Positions 1 through 6,491 of a DNA stretch of 9,853 nt are shown here, piece after piece; within the stretch, counting starts at the first letter, position 1; every line of letters starts with the position of its first letter. The DNA is taken from positions 1 through 9,853 of the forward strand of contig CANQKU010000034.1 of NCBI GenBank assembly GCA_947624535.1. Direction: 5' to 3'. A program made the position numbers and the translations under genes. The stretch is from an uncultured Bacilli bacterium (lineage in GTDB: Bacteria > Bacillota_I > Bacilli_A > RF39 > UBA660). The notes beneath the pieces are model-generated. The model made no database searches, was not told where the DNA came from, and saw only the letters and a list, made by a program, of their open reading frames with translations.

Positions 1-988
1 TTTCCTTATCTTCATCATATTTATTTCCTACTTGATCGATATTAATGACACTAGGATGCTCAATATTAAATGATGGTGTATTATCATATGATATGTTTTT
101 CAAATTCCAAATATCTGAATCAAAAGATATGTCTTGGAATAAGTTTTTATTCACTTGACTTTCAGTGATATTTGTAACCCCATCTTGTTTAAATTCTTCT
201 TGTCCATTTAATAAATAGTAATTGTTAGCTGACTCTTTCATACCACTAATGAAACGATGATTAACTCTAGCACTTAGTTTATTCAAACTAACATTATTTT
301 TTGCTACTAAGTTAGCCGATCCACAAGTAAATCCACAAGAAACTGTAGCGGCACTATTAGATAATGTTACTTTTGAATAGTTGTTTTCTAAAATAGATGC
401 ACCATTACTACTTCCAATAAAGCCACTAACATAATTCCAAGATGCATTAATTTGACCTACTACATAACTATTTCTTACGGTTGAATTATCAACTGTACCA
501 ATTAATCCACCAATTTGTTGTTGTGCCCAAGCACTATTAATAACAAAGTCAGTTGTCTTACATTCTTCTACAATCGTATGATTAGAAATTTTTCCAATTA
601 ACGTTCCAGAAGTTCCTGTACTACTATCTTTTTTAAAGTTATTAATTAAGATATTTTTAATAATTGAATTTGTTGCTGTATTAGCTAGTGTTCCTTGAGC
701 ATTAGCTCCTGGTAATCTAACTTCTTCAAACTTTATGTTTTCAACAGTAGCGCCATTTAACTCATTAAATAGAGGTTTATTTAAATTTTTAATTACATGA
801 GAATTACCATCAAAAGTACCCGTAAATACTTTATCAATCATAGTAGTTGAACTACTGTTATAACTACTAGCATCTAAGTCATTCGTTAATGTGATTTTAC
901 TATCTGGATTAGCCTTAATTCTCTCTACTAATTCTTCAAAAGTCTCAGGATGTAATTCATTATGAGCTACACCATTTTTAATTTCTCC
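1..988 (-). other. M26_N / GLUG beta-helix coding segment
   Basis: From about residue 1230 the protein has the pattern seen upstream of the catalytic domain in ZmpA/B and IgA1 proteases: FEELVERIKANPDSKITLTN, then DLDAS, then FTGTFDGNSHVIKNLNKPLF, then NGATVENIKF. After this come short GLUG-like turns (GTLIGKISNHTI, IGGLIGTVDNSTVRNSYVVG, VSGFIGSSNGASILENNYS). Such repeats form right-handed beta-helices. The segment runs to the window edge. Confidence 0.75.
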
Positions 989-3900
989 AAAGTCAAGTCT
1001 CAAATCTTTTGACTCTTTTTTCATATCATTTGTTGCGAAGTTAAAGTCAAGTATAAAGATCATTCGATTATCTTCATCTACTACTTTTTTGATTTTACTA
1101 CGAACTGTTGGCATATTTTTCATAGAAATCTCAACGAAATAATTATCTAAATTACTCTTTAACGCATCAATATCTACATTTTCTACAATCGTAGTATTAT
1201 CATCATCTGCTTTATATAGTTTTACATCCGTAATATCTTTTATTTCTAAATAATTCTTATCAACGGAGATTACTTCATCTAATAGTTTTTGATTAGCATA
1301 GTTATTTTTATCATTAGTTTTACTAATATCTAAGTCATAATTAGCTAAAACTTGAATATAATATCTATCAATATTTTCTTTTCTTTTTATAGTAAGAGTA
1401 TCACTATATGGAAGAGTCTCAATTAAGTTATTATCTTCATCATATACTTTTACTTGTAAACTTTCACTTACCTCATCAACTATAGAGTGATCAAAATCTT
1501 TCAAATTGAAACTCATTGTAATATCATTATTATTTACAACATATTTAAAGTCTTCAATTTTAACTGGATCTTTTAATACTTCAATTTTTGTTTTAACTGA
1601 GTCAGTTAAGGTTATTTTTTTACCATTATTTAGAATAATATCTTTTATTTCAATATCTTTAACACCAGAAGTATTATATCCTGGAATAGTTACATAATAA
1701 GTATCATCTTCATGAGTTACTTGATATTCTTGATCTTTAATTACTACTTTATCTATATCTAAATTTAAAGTAGGATCTAAATCTTCTACATTAAAGCCTA
1801 ACTTAACATCTTCAAATTTCTTAACAAACTCTGAGTTACTATTTCCAACTGCTTTAATATCATTTAATTTTATTTTGTTATATAACTCACTATTATATAG
1901 TCCATATGATTTAGTATAGATTAAGTCATGAGTATATCTATTTTCATTTGGATCTTGTCCTTTTAACATATTAGTATCTAAGTCATAGTCACCAAAGAAA
2001 TTAATATCGTAAACTTTATCTTGTTCTACATTTTCAAAAGTTACTTTGTTATTACCTCTTACAATAGCTTGAGTTTGACCATTAAGTTCAACTTCTCCTT
2101 TAGTAAATCCACCTTGGTCATCTACTACATCAAATGAGAAAGTCACTTTCTTAGCAGTATAATCTTCTTCTACAATGTTAAAGTTTTCAATAGTAGGTTT
2201 ATCTTTTAATACTTCAATTTGAGTGATATTAGGCTTAACTGAGAAGAATGCACGTGTATTATTATTATAATCTTCATATTGTAATTGTACTCTAGTAGCT
2301 TCTAAGTCAATAATACCTGCTTTATCTGGTATAGTAAAACTTACTGTAGAAGTAAAGCCTGTTTTTTGATTAGCATCATAATTTAAGCCATTAATAGTAA
2401 TACTAGATACTTTGTTATATCTATGACTATTTTTAAAACTTTCTGATACTTCAAGTTCATAAGTAACCTCATATTTTTTCTGATTTTTAACTGGATAAAC
2501 TGTACTAACTGTAACATTTTTAATATAGATATCTTGTTGAGTTAAAATCTCTTTTTCACCAATAAGTTTATCCGTATAATAATGTCTATCTGTACCTAAA
2601 TTACAATCAGCTAAAAATTTTACTTTATATTTTCCATCTTGATTTCCCTTATGAGATAAAACAATATCTTCACCTGGAACAATACCTTTTTGAATATCTA
2701 AAATTTTATCAGTAGAGTCAACTAATACCGCCGTTAATTTTTCTAAAGTATAATCTGGATCACTAAAGTTATATGATGCAATAATACTTTCATCTTCTTT
2801 ATTTTCATGTAGTGAAATATTATCAACTGTTGGGAAATTTTTTAAAACATTATAAGTTAATTCATTAAGATGATAGTCTTTACCATTTTCAAAACTTTTT
2901 AAAGTACCAATTACTACTTTTTCGATATTTAAGGAATACTTTCCAAATTTTGAAGTATCAATTTTATCTATTACAACTTTATATGAATTATCATCTAGTT
3001 TTTCAATATCATATTCTTTATTATTAATAACAATATAATAAACTGGTGAATCTATAGCATTAGAACTATCAAAATTAATAATTAATTTATCATTTTTTTC
3101 AATAGCATCAGTAATTACTACATTTTCTATTTTAAAGTCATAATTTTTAAAAACCATTAAGTCATGTTTATATATTTCAACATCTTCATATAAGTTTTGT
3201 TGACCAGTTGTATAATTTAGTTTATTACTATCTAAATCATAACTTGCTAAAACTTTAATATGATATGTCTTATCTTGATCAAATTCATATTCAAAATGAT
3301 TTTCAGTCTTGACTTCTTCATTAATTACTTCATTACCATCTTCATCAGTAACTATTACTTTACCACTATTAAAAGCATGATCTTTATCTTCTAATCTAAA
3401 ATTAAAAGTATTATCTTCATCATCAACATTAAACATATCTACATAAGGTTTATCTTTTAATACTTCTCTAGTTAAAGAAAGTTTTGCATTAATTTCACGA
3501 TTATTATTTAATTTTACTTTAGTAATATTAAATTCATACACCCCTGCAACCATCTTTTTACCTAGATTAACACTATAGTAAGTTGAATGAAATGTAACTG
3601 GATAATATTTTCCATTTATTTGAACTTCTTTAATTACTTCATTAGGATTAACTTCTGCTTTAAAGTTTAAAGTAACATTACCCTTCTCAATATAAATGCT
3701 ATCTTCTTTTACTTTGCTTAAACTAACTTTATAATTAATATTTTGAGTAGTTTGATACACACTACTAGCGGCATCTTTGATATCTATATATCCATCATTA
3801 TTAATATCATAGATATACTTTTTACGATAAGTATTAGAAAGATTAGTTGGATTATCTTGACTAAGTTTATTATCATTAACCCCTTGCATATCTATTAAGT

Positions 3901-4675
3901 ATTCAATTATTTTTTTAGAGTCATCATAATCTTTCTTACCATCTTTATTAACGTCCTTTTTAGAAGTATTACAAATTAATAAAATTATTAATATAAGGAA
4001 AAATACACCAAGTAAACTAATAAATCCAATACCTAGTTTTTTACGATTTTCATAACTAGTATAAAACATACAAAAAATTACTAATAAACTTGCTAGAGTA
4101 ATACCTATTATAAGTGGTATAGTTGAAAATGTTTTAATACTTTTCTCATCTTTTTCTTTAACTTTTTTACTTTCATTTTTAACTATTACTTCACCATCTT
4201 TAGCATCTTTAGTAACTAATAGCTTTGTAGTTGTTTTATTAAAATTAAATTCACTATTACCATCAGATGCTTTAATATTAGTTAAAGAAATTAAAGTATT
4301 TCCAACATGAGCATTTGATTTAACTTTTAAAGTAACTGAAAATAGTTCATTAGAAAACTCTCCTGATGCATTAATAAGACCAAACTTTTGACTACCAGGA
4401 GTATATATAACTGATATGTTATCATCACTAACTGAAAAATTACTACGATCAATTTCACTAAAAACATTGTTGTCATAGCTTAAAGTTGCTGTCAAAGCAT
4501 AAAGTTTTTGATCAGTTTTTAAACTAGCTGTAAGCTTAACTTCATCACCAATTTCTAAGTCACTTTTATTAGTTTTTAAAGTTATTTCTTCTTTAGCCAA
4601 TCCATTAATTGGTATAAAAAGACAAAGCAATAACAAAATAATAAAATATTTTACACGATCCATATTAATACTCAT
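1..4675 (-). CDS. Giant M26/ZmpB-like surface protein with cohesin, membrane hairpin and dockerin (3' partial)
   Basis: The frame is open from ATG 4675 to the window edge, giving at least 1558 residues. Domains in order: signal peptide (1-27, ending near INGLA); cohesin-like beta domain (about 31-157, with IGDEVKLTA and LTATLSYDNNVF); membrane helices at 184-204 and 214-235 joined by a basic loop (YENRKK); dockerin-like domain (241-308) with two calcium-loop motifs, DVNKDGKKDYDD at 241 and DINNDGYIDIKD at 290; four tandem repeats of about 210 residues (313-1135); and an M26_N/GLUG-type region (about 1230 onward) with FTGTFDGNSHVIKNL at 1284 and IGGLIG at 1388. The topology predicts both cohesin and dockerin outside the cell. 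Streptococcal Zmp/IgA1 proteases share the repeat-plus-GLUG layout and an N-terminal anchor, but I see no LPXTG here. The zinc-binding HExxH was not reached, so protease activity is inferred. The start is set by GGGGG at 4684-4688, 8 nt from ATG; the in-frame ATG at 4663 is too far from it. Confidence 0.85.
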   Translation of the reverse strand, partial: MSINMDRVKYFIILLLLCLFIPINGLAKEEITLKTNKSDLEIGDEVKLTASLKTDQKLYALTATLSYDNNVFSEIDRSNFSVSDDNISVIYTPGSQKFGLINASGEFSNELFSVTLKVKSNAHVGNTLISLTNIKASDGNSEFNFNKTTTKLLVTKDAKDGEVIVKNESKKVKEKDEKSIKTFSTIPLIIGITLASLLVIFCMFYTSYENRKKLGIGFISLLGVFFLILIILLICNTSKKDVNKDGKKDYDDSKKIIEYLIDMQGVNDNKLSQDNPTNLSNTYRKKYIYDINNDGYIDIKDAASSVYQTTQNINYKVSLSKVKEDSIYIEKGNVTLNFKAEVNPNEVIKEVQINGKYYPVTFHSTYYSVNLGKKMVAGVYEFNITKVKLNNNREINAKLSLTREVLKDKPYVDMFNVDDEDNTFNFRLEDKDHAFNSGKVIVTDEDGNEVINEEVKTENHFEYEFDQDKTYHIKVLASYDLDSNKLNYTTGQQNLYEDVEIYKHDLMVFKNYDFKIENVVITDAIEKNDKLIINFDSSNAIDSPVYYIVINNKEYDIEKLDDNSYKVVIDKIDTSKFGKYSLNIEKVVIGTLKSFENGKDYHLNELTYNVLKNFPTVDNISLHENKEDESIIASYNFSDPDYTLEKLTAVLVDSTDKILDIQKGIVPGEDIVLSHKGNQDGKYKVKFLADCNLGTDRHYYTDKLIGEKEILTQQDIYIKNVTVSTVYPVKNQKKYEVTYELEVSESFKNSHRYNKVSSITINGLNYDANQKTGFTSTVSFTIPDKAGIIDLEATRVQLQYEDYNNNTRAFFSVKPNITQIEVLKDKPTIENFNIVEEDYTAKKVTFSFDVVDDQGGFTKGEVELNGQTQAIVRGNNKVTFENVEQDKVYDINFFGDYDLDTNMLKGQDPNENRYTHDLIYTKSYGLYNSELYNKIKLNDIKAVGNSNSEFVKKFEDVKLGFNVEDLDPTLNLDIDKVVIKDQEYQVTHEDDTYYVTIPGYNTSGVKDIEIKDIILNNGKKITLTDSVKTKIEVLKDPVKIEDFKYVVNNNDITMSFNLKDFDHSIVDEVSESLQVKVYDEDNNLIETLPYSDTLTIKRKENIDRYYIQVLANYDLDISKTNDKNNYANQKLLDEVISVDKNYLEIKDITDVKLYKADDDNTTIVENVDIDALKSNLDNYFVEISMKNMPTVRSKIKKVVDEDNRMIFILDFNFATNDMKKESKDLRLDFGEIKNGVAHNELHPETFEELVERIKANPDSKITLTNDLDASSYNSSSTTMIDKVFTGTFDGNSHVIKNLNKPLFNELNGATVENIKFEEVRLPGANAQGTLANTATNSIIKNILINNFKKDSSTGTSGTLIGKISNHTIVEECKTTDFVINSAWAQQQIGGLIGTVDNSTVRNSYVVGQINASWNYVSGFIGSSNGASILENNYSKVTLSNSAATVSCGFTCGSANLVAKNNVSLNKLSARVNHRFISGMKESANNYYLLNGQEEFKQDGVTNITESQVNKNLFQDISFDSDIWNLKNISYDNTPSFNIEHPSVINIDQVGNKYDEDKE
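1271..3739 (-). repeat. Four tandem ~210-residue extracellular repeats
   Basis: Within the giant protein a two-part module recurs four times. The second half of each copy starts with VLK(D/N) at residues 405, 610, 822 and 1033. It ends 74-80 residues later near a YDLD-type motif (YDLDSN at 479, a degenerate CNLGTD near 691, YDLDTN at 897, YDLDIS at 1113). The first half carries variants of an I-x-I-NG/NN-x-Y strand and an I-x-LNN strand. Period is 205-212 residues. Copies are diverged, so this is an old protein-level repeat rather than a recent DNA duplication. Similar beta-sandwich repeats occur in Zmp-type surface proteins. Confidence 0.75.
3752..3955 (-). other. Dockerin-like domain coding segment
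   Basis: Residues 241-308 contain two F-hand-like calcium loops, DVNKDGKKDYDD at 241 and DINNDGYIDIKD at 290, each with the alternating Asp/Asn ligands of type I dockerins. A helix follows each (SKKIIEYLID and AASSVYQ). The spacing between loops, about 49 residues, is longer than in classic dockerins, so there is an insertion of roughly 15-25 residues. Confidence 0.7.
3971..4126 (-). other. Two-helix membrane hairpin coding segment
   Basis: Residues 184-204 and 214-235 are two strongly hydrophobic stretches separated by a short basic loop (YTSYENRKK). After signal-peptide cleavage the first helix would run outward to inward and the second back out, with the positive loop in the cytoplasm, as the positive-inside rule predicts. 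This would hold the protein in the membrane near its N-terminus, leaving more than 1300 residues outside. Confidence 0.8.
4205..4585 (-). other. Cohesin-like domain coding segment
   Basis: Residues 31-157 of the giant surface protein resemble the cohesin fold. There is an N-terminal strand with LEIGDEVKLTAS, then LYALTATLSYDNNVFSEI, then a FSVTLKV strand and a closing ISLTNIKASDG strand. Cohesins bind dockerins in cellulosomes and in some clostridial surface glycosidase complexes. Assignment is from pattern only; the family is divergent and some cohesin-like domains do not bind dockerins. Confidence 0.6.
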
Positions 4676-4736
4676 TTTATAAACCCCCATTTATAGAAAT
4701 TTGTTAAAAATTTCATATAGTTGTATTTGTCGATAT

Positions 4737-4765
4737 ATTTTATCACATTTGCCTACTTTTTTCAA
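4737..4765 (-). promoter_or_regulatory. Promoter of the giant surface-protein gene
   Basis: On the minus strand, TTGAAA (4760-4765) lies 17 nt from TAAAAT (4737-4742), each one mismatch from the sigma-A consensus. The predicted start near 4730 gives a 5' untranslated region of about 55 nt. It follows the lepB terminator, so this gene is probably its own transcription unit. Confidence 0.7.
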
Positions 4766-4784
4766 GAGTTTTTTTATAAATTAA

Positions 4785-4809
4785 AAACCTAGTATTAACA
4801 ACTAGGTTT
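4785..4809 (-). terminator. Rho-independent terminator after lepB
   Basis: A 9-bp perfect stem (AAACCTAGT / ACTAGGTTT) with a 7-nt loop begins 7 nt after the lepB stop. On the minus strand it is followed by a short, interrupted T tract (TTTTTAATTT including the stem end). It would end the rplS-lepB transcript before the promoter of the next gene. Confidence 0.75.
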
Positions 4810-4816
4810 AAAATTT

Positions 4817-5332
4817 CTAATATTTAAATCCAAAACGGCTAAATGGTAAAATAGTAAAAGAAGTTAAGCCCATAATTTTATCTTTTGGAATAAATCCAAT
4901 AATTCTACTATCCATAGAATTTTGTCTATTATCACCTAAGACAAAATAGCAATCTTCTGGAACTTCAGTAGAGTCAAGATCTTCTAGGCTAAAATCATCT
5001 GTTTTCTTATGGTAAAAATCCTCTTCTATCTTTTTACCATTTACATATAAAGTATCATCTTTATACTCGATATGTTCACCAGGTAAGCCAATTACTCTTT
5101 TAATTATAAATTCATTATCAAGATCAATTACTACAATATCAAAACGTTTAATTTTACGAAAATGATAGCTTATCTTATCTAAAATCATAATATCTTTATT
5201 ATGTAAAGTATCCATCATTGAAGTACCATTTACTTTTATTAAAGCAGCTACATAGCATCTAAATAAAATAACTACTACAATAACAAGTATATAAATTCCT
5301 ACTTCTTTCATAAACCATTTAAACTTTTTCAT
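4817..5332 (-). CDS. lepB: Signal peptidase I
   Basis: This 171-residue membrane protease removes signal peptides from exported proteins on the outer face of the membrane. One N-terminal helix (about 11-31) is followed by the catalytic serine in GTSMMDTL (Ser38) and the general-base lysine in FIIKRVIGLPGE (Lys78), the Ser/Lys dyad of family S26. The conserved box GDNRQNSMDSR is at 133-143. Length is typical of Gram-positive SipS-type enzymes. A GAGGG Shine-Dalgarno (5340-5344) sits 7 nt before ATG. It lies 35 nt downstream of rplS with no terminator between, so the two are probably cotranscribed, an arrangement common in Bacillota. The giant exported protein next door is a plausible substrate, though a housekeeping role is expected. 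Confidence 0.95.
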   Translation of the reverse strand: MKKFKWFMKEVGIYILVIVVVILFRCYVAALIKVNGTSMMDTLHNKDIMILDKISYHFRKIKRFDIVVIDLDNEFIIKRVIGLPGEHIEYKDDTLYVNGKKIEEDFYHKKTDDFSLEDLDSTEVPEDCYFVLGDNRQNSMDSRIIGFIPKDKIMGLTSFTILPFSRFGFKY

Positions 5333-5367
5333 ATTATTACCCTCATTCTAAGAAAAAGAAAGCGTTA

Positions 5368-5751
5368 TTAAATAGCTTCCTGTTCTTCTACTTCTTTTTT
5401 AGAGACTTTTTGACCTCTTTCTTTAATCTTATATTGACCAACATAATCTTTTAGGAATGTTAACTTAGCACGTCTTACTTTACCCTTACGGATTACTGTT
5501 AACTTATCAATCTTTGGTGAATTTACTGGGAAAGTTCTTTCAACTCCAACACCAGAAGATATCTTACGTACTGTAAATGTTTCAGAAACACTTCCATTAC
5601 GTTTTGCTACGACAACACCTTCAAAAGCTTGAATACGTTCTCTTTTTCCTTCAATAATTTTGTAATCAACTCTTACGGTATCCCCCACACGAAATTCAGG
5701 AATATCTTTTCTAATTTGTTTTTGATTAATTTCGTCAATAATATTACTCAT
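5368..5751 (-). CDS. rplS: 50S ribosomal protein L19 (bL19)
   Basis: The 127-residue product matches bL19, which sits at the 30S-50S interface. Recognisable blocks are FRVGDTVRVDYKI (20-32), RIQAFEGVVVAKR (39-51), TFTVRKISSGVGVERTFP (58-75), IDKLTVIRKGKVRRAKL (81-97) and a C-terminal basic tail (YKIKERGQKVSKKEVEE). Length is slightly above the usual 114-120 because of the tail. An AAAGGAG site (5759-5765) lies 7 nt before ATG. It has its own promoter and a structured leader, and lepB follows. In many bacteria rplS is directly after trmD; here about 3.7 kb separates them. Confidence 0.97.
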   Translation of the reverse strand: MSNIIDEINQKQIRKDIPEFRVGDTVRVDYKIIEGKRERIQAFEGVVVAKRNGSVSETFTVRKISSGVGVERTFPVNSPKIDKLTVIRKGKVRRAKLTFLKDYVGQYKIKERGQKVSKKEVEEQEAI

Positions 5752-5766
5752 GATTATTCTCCTTTC

Positions 5767-5829
5767 TTTCTACCAAATGATCATAAATAGTTTTAATTAG
5801 TTAAATTCAGCGGATCATTTTCCTTGACG
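5767..5829 (-). promoter_or_regulatory. Structured rplS leader, probable L19 autoregulatory leader
   Basis: Between the predicted start (about 5829) and the rplS Shine-Dalgarno, the transcript holds a perfect 8-bp stem, AAATGATC (complement of 5813-5820) with GATCATTT (complement of 5775-5782). Inside it is a smaller TTTAA/TTAAA stem-loop. The text around the first arm (AAGGAAAATGATCCGCTGAA) looks like the conserved core of the Bacillota L19 ribosomal leader motif known from Rfam, as I remember it. The expected function is repression when free L19 binds its own leader. Structure is seen; family identity is from memory. Confidence 0.65.
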
Positions 5830-5835
5830 AGATAA

Positions 5836-5864
5836 ATTATAACATGAAGTTTAAAAAAATGCAA
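5836..5864 (-). promoter_or_regulatory. rplS promoter with extended -10
   Basis: On the minus strand a perfect TATAAT (5836-5841) is preceded by TGT, forming an extended -10. A weak -35, TTGCAT (5859-5864), lies at 17 nt spacing. This gives rplS-lepB transcription independent of trmD and xfp. Confidence 0.8.
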
Positions 5865-5884
5865 TAACTAACTAATTTTATTAG

Positions 5885-6001
5885 GGACATTTATTGGTGA
5901 ATGCTACTTCTATCTTTATTAATTTGATATGATGCTTAATAAATAACAAGAATTTTTTTAATTTTCTTTAGTATCTTTCTTCCTATTACTAGTTTTAAAA
6001 T
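5885..6001 (+). pseudogene. Decayed copy of the small hydrophobic toxin gene
   Basis: This stretch aligns by eye with the 5' region and coding part of the intact small ORF at 6291-6374. GGGACATTTATTGG and ATGC..ACTTC match the intact leader, and AATTTTTTTAATTTTCTTTAG, ATCTTTCTTCCTATTA and TAGTTTTAA match the coding part. The purine-rich Shine-Dalgarno is gone, no ATG remains in place, and the equivalent frame meets TAG at about 5970. About 15-20 nt of the coding part is deleted. I find no matching plus-strand promoter. It is best read as the dead toxin half of a duplicated toxin-antitoxin cassette. Confidence 0.5.
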
Positions 6002-6002
6002 A

Positions 6003-6116
6003 AAAGAAAAATCACCTAACTCAGCAATGATTTAGGTGATAACCAATATTATATGGCAACACTCAACATATGCAAAATTGAATGTTCCTTTTTATTTTAT
6101 GCAAGGTACCTTTCAC
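6003..6116 (-). ncRNA. Antisense-type RNA, copy 1 (orphan antitoxin candidate)
   Basis: A predicted RNA of about 114 nt starts near 6116, set by the promoter at 6123-6151. It ends at a hairpin (ATCACCTAA/TTAGGTGAT, 6011-6040) followed by TTTTTCTTTT on the minus strand. It is close to 88% identical by eye to the RNA at 6374-6485, including the shared internal hairpin and terminator. Its own toxin partner is decayed, so if made it could pair in trans with the mRNA of the intact toxin. No expression evidence is available. Confidence 0.55.
6011..6040 (-). terminator. Terminator of antisense RNA copy 1
   Basis: A 9-bp stem (ATCACCTAA / TTAGGTGAT) has a 12-nt loop that can close further through TCA/TGA. 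It is followed in the minus direction by TTTTTCTTTT. The hairpin sequence is identical to that of copy 2. Confidence 0.75.
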
Positions 6117-6122
6117 ATGTTT

Positions 6123-6151
6123 AATGTAACATAAATTTGTAACCTTATCAA
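6123..6151 (-). promoter_or_regulatory. Promoter of antisense RNA copy 1
   Basis: On the minus strand TTGATA (6146-6151) lies 17 nt from TACATT (6123-6128), which has a TGT extension. It aligns base for base with the copy 2 promoter but has a weaker -10. Confidence 0.55.
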
Positions 6152-6199
6152 GGAAATTTTGTTTTTTATATAAATTATAAAATTTTATTGAAAAATATA

Positions 6200-6228
6200 T
6201 TGCTATAGAAACAAATGTTTGGTATAAT
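6200..6228 (+). promoter_or_regulatory. Promoter of the small hydrophobic ORF
   Basis: TTGCTA (6200-6205) lies 17 nt from a perfect TATAAT (6223-6228) on the plus strand, the only convincing plus-strand promoter in the window. The predicted start near 6235 gives a 5' untranslated region of about 56 nt. Confidence 0.75.
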
Positions 6229-6290
6229 GCGTTTGGAACATTTAATAGTTGGGTGATTGCCAAACTTCATAAATGAGGGGAGGCGATATT

Positions 6291-6374
6291 ATGAATAAGA
6301 AAGATTTTTTAATTTTATCTTTGATTATTCTTATCTTCCTATTAGTATTATTACTATTTATAGTTTTAATATGA
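6291..6374 (+). CDS. 27-residue hydrophobic peptide, putative type I toxin
   Basis: The ORF encodes MNKKDFLIL followed by 18 almost wholly hydrophobic residues (Leu, Ile, Val, Phe) and stops at TGA. It is a charged N-terminal tip plus a single membrane helix, the form typical of type I toxins that damage membranes. I do not recognise a named family and see no clear match to Fst, TxpA, BsrG or Ldr sequences. Support for a real gene: a perfect TATAAT promoter, a near-ideal Shine-Dalgarno (GGGGAGG, 6277-6283) with 7 nt to ATG, a terminator 52 nt past the stop, and a convergent antisense RNA whose end meets the stop codon. It is the only plus-strand gene in the window. Alternatives are a small regulatory membrane peptide with no toxicity. 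Confidence 0.7.
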   Translation: MNKKDFLILSLIILIFLLVLLLFIVLI

Positions 6375-6381
6375 AAAGAAA

Positions 6382-6411
6382 ATCACCTAACTCAGCAATG
6401 ATTTAGGTGAT
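6382..6411 (-). terminator. Terminator of antisense RNA copy 2 (also first terminator after xfp)
   Basis: A 9-bp stem (ATCACCTAA / TTAGGTGAT) has an inner TCA/TGA closure and is followed on the minus strand by TTTTCTTTT. In the plus direction no T tract follows, so it is directional. I find no other terminator between the xfp stop and this point. Confidence 0.8.
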
Positions 6412-6425
6412 GCAAATATATATAT

Positions 6426-6467
6426 GGCAACACTCAACATGCGAAATTGAATGTTCCTTTTTATTTT
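6426..6467 (+). terminator. Terminator of the small hydrophobic ORF mRNA
   Basis: In the plus direction GG-c-AACA-c-TCAA pairs with TTGA-a-TGTT-CC, ten pairs with one bulge and one mismatch, then TTTTTATTTTAT. The same structure is kept in copy 1 (6055-6088) with a changed loop, which supports selection on the stem. Confidence 0.65.
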
Positions 6468-6491
6468 ATGCAAGGTATCCTTGACATATTC

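Larger units (their letters stand above)
5885..6145. repeat. Tandem duplicated cassette, copy 1
   Basis: About 260 nt is directly repeated at 6235-6514. Identity is highest over the antisense RNA gene (6011-6143 against 6382-6513, roughly 88% by eye). It falls over the toxin coding part, where copy 1 has deletions. The pattern suggests duplication followed by loss of the toxin half. Confidence 0.75.
6374..6485 (-). ncRNA. Antisense RNA, copy 2 (type I antitoxin candidate)
   Basis: A predicted RNA of about 110 nt runs from near 6485 to the T tract ending at about 6374. It is complementary to the last 90 or so nt of the toxin mRNA (about 6375-6467) but not to its coding sequence. This 3'-to-3' convergent layout is that of txpA/ratA, bsrG/SR4 and bsrE/SR5 in Bacillus subtilis, where pairing leads to mRNA decay or translation block. 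It begins with a CAAGG-ATA-CCTTG hairpin (6471-6483), holds the complement of the toxin terminator, and ends in its own terminator. Confidence 0.65.

Noticed and set aside
1506..1697. 63-codon plus-strand ORF with a TTG start
   Set aside because: It is fully inside the giant surface-protein gene on the other strand, lacks a promoter and Shine-Dalgarno, and its hydrophobic look comes from the complement of Asp/Asn/Lys-rich coding sequence.
3300..3361. Apparent one-base frame slip inside the giant surface gene
   Set aside because: Reading by eye, the sensible frame seems offset by one base over this stretch, with one extra T near 3300-3304 and one missing near 3360, which would create stops. 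The two offsets cancel exactly and the frame on both sides is the same and clean to the window edge. I treat it as one intact gene and regard the slip as a likely reading error. A direct translation of 3280-3380 settles it: a stop near 3356 would mean a truncated protein of about 440 residues.
6063..6263. 66-codon minus-strand ORF in the toxin-antitoxin region
   Set aside because: It lies across the antisense RNA promoter and transcript of copy 1 and the toxin promoter on the other strand, has no Shine-Dalgarno, and its protein has no plausible domain. The RNA-level explanation accounts for the sequence better.
6231..6265. 5' stem GTTTGG/CCAAAC in the toxin mRNA leader
   Set aside because: With the start predicted at about 6235, most of the first arm lies upstream of the transcript, so the stem may not exist in the RNA. 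It would matter only if the start were at 6231.
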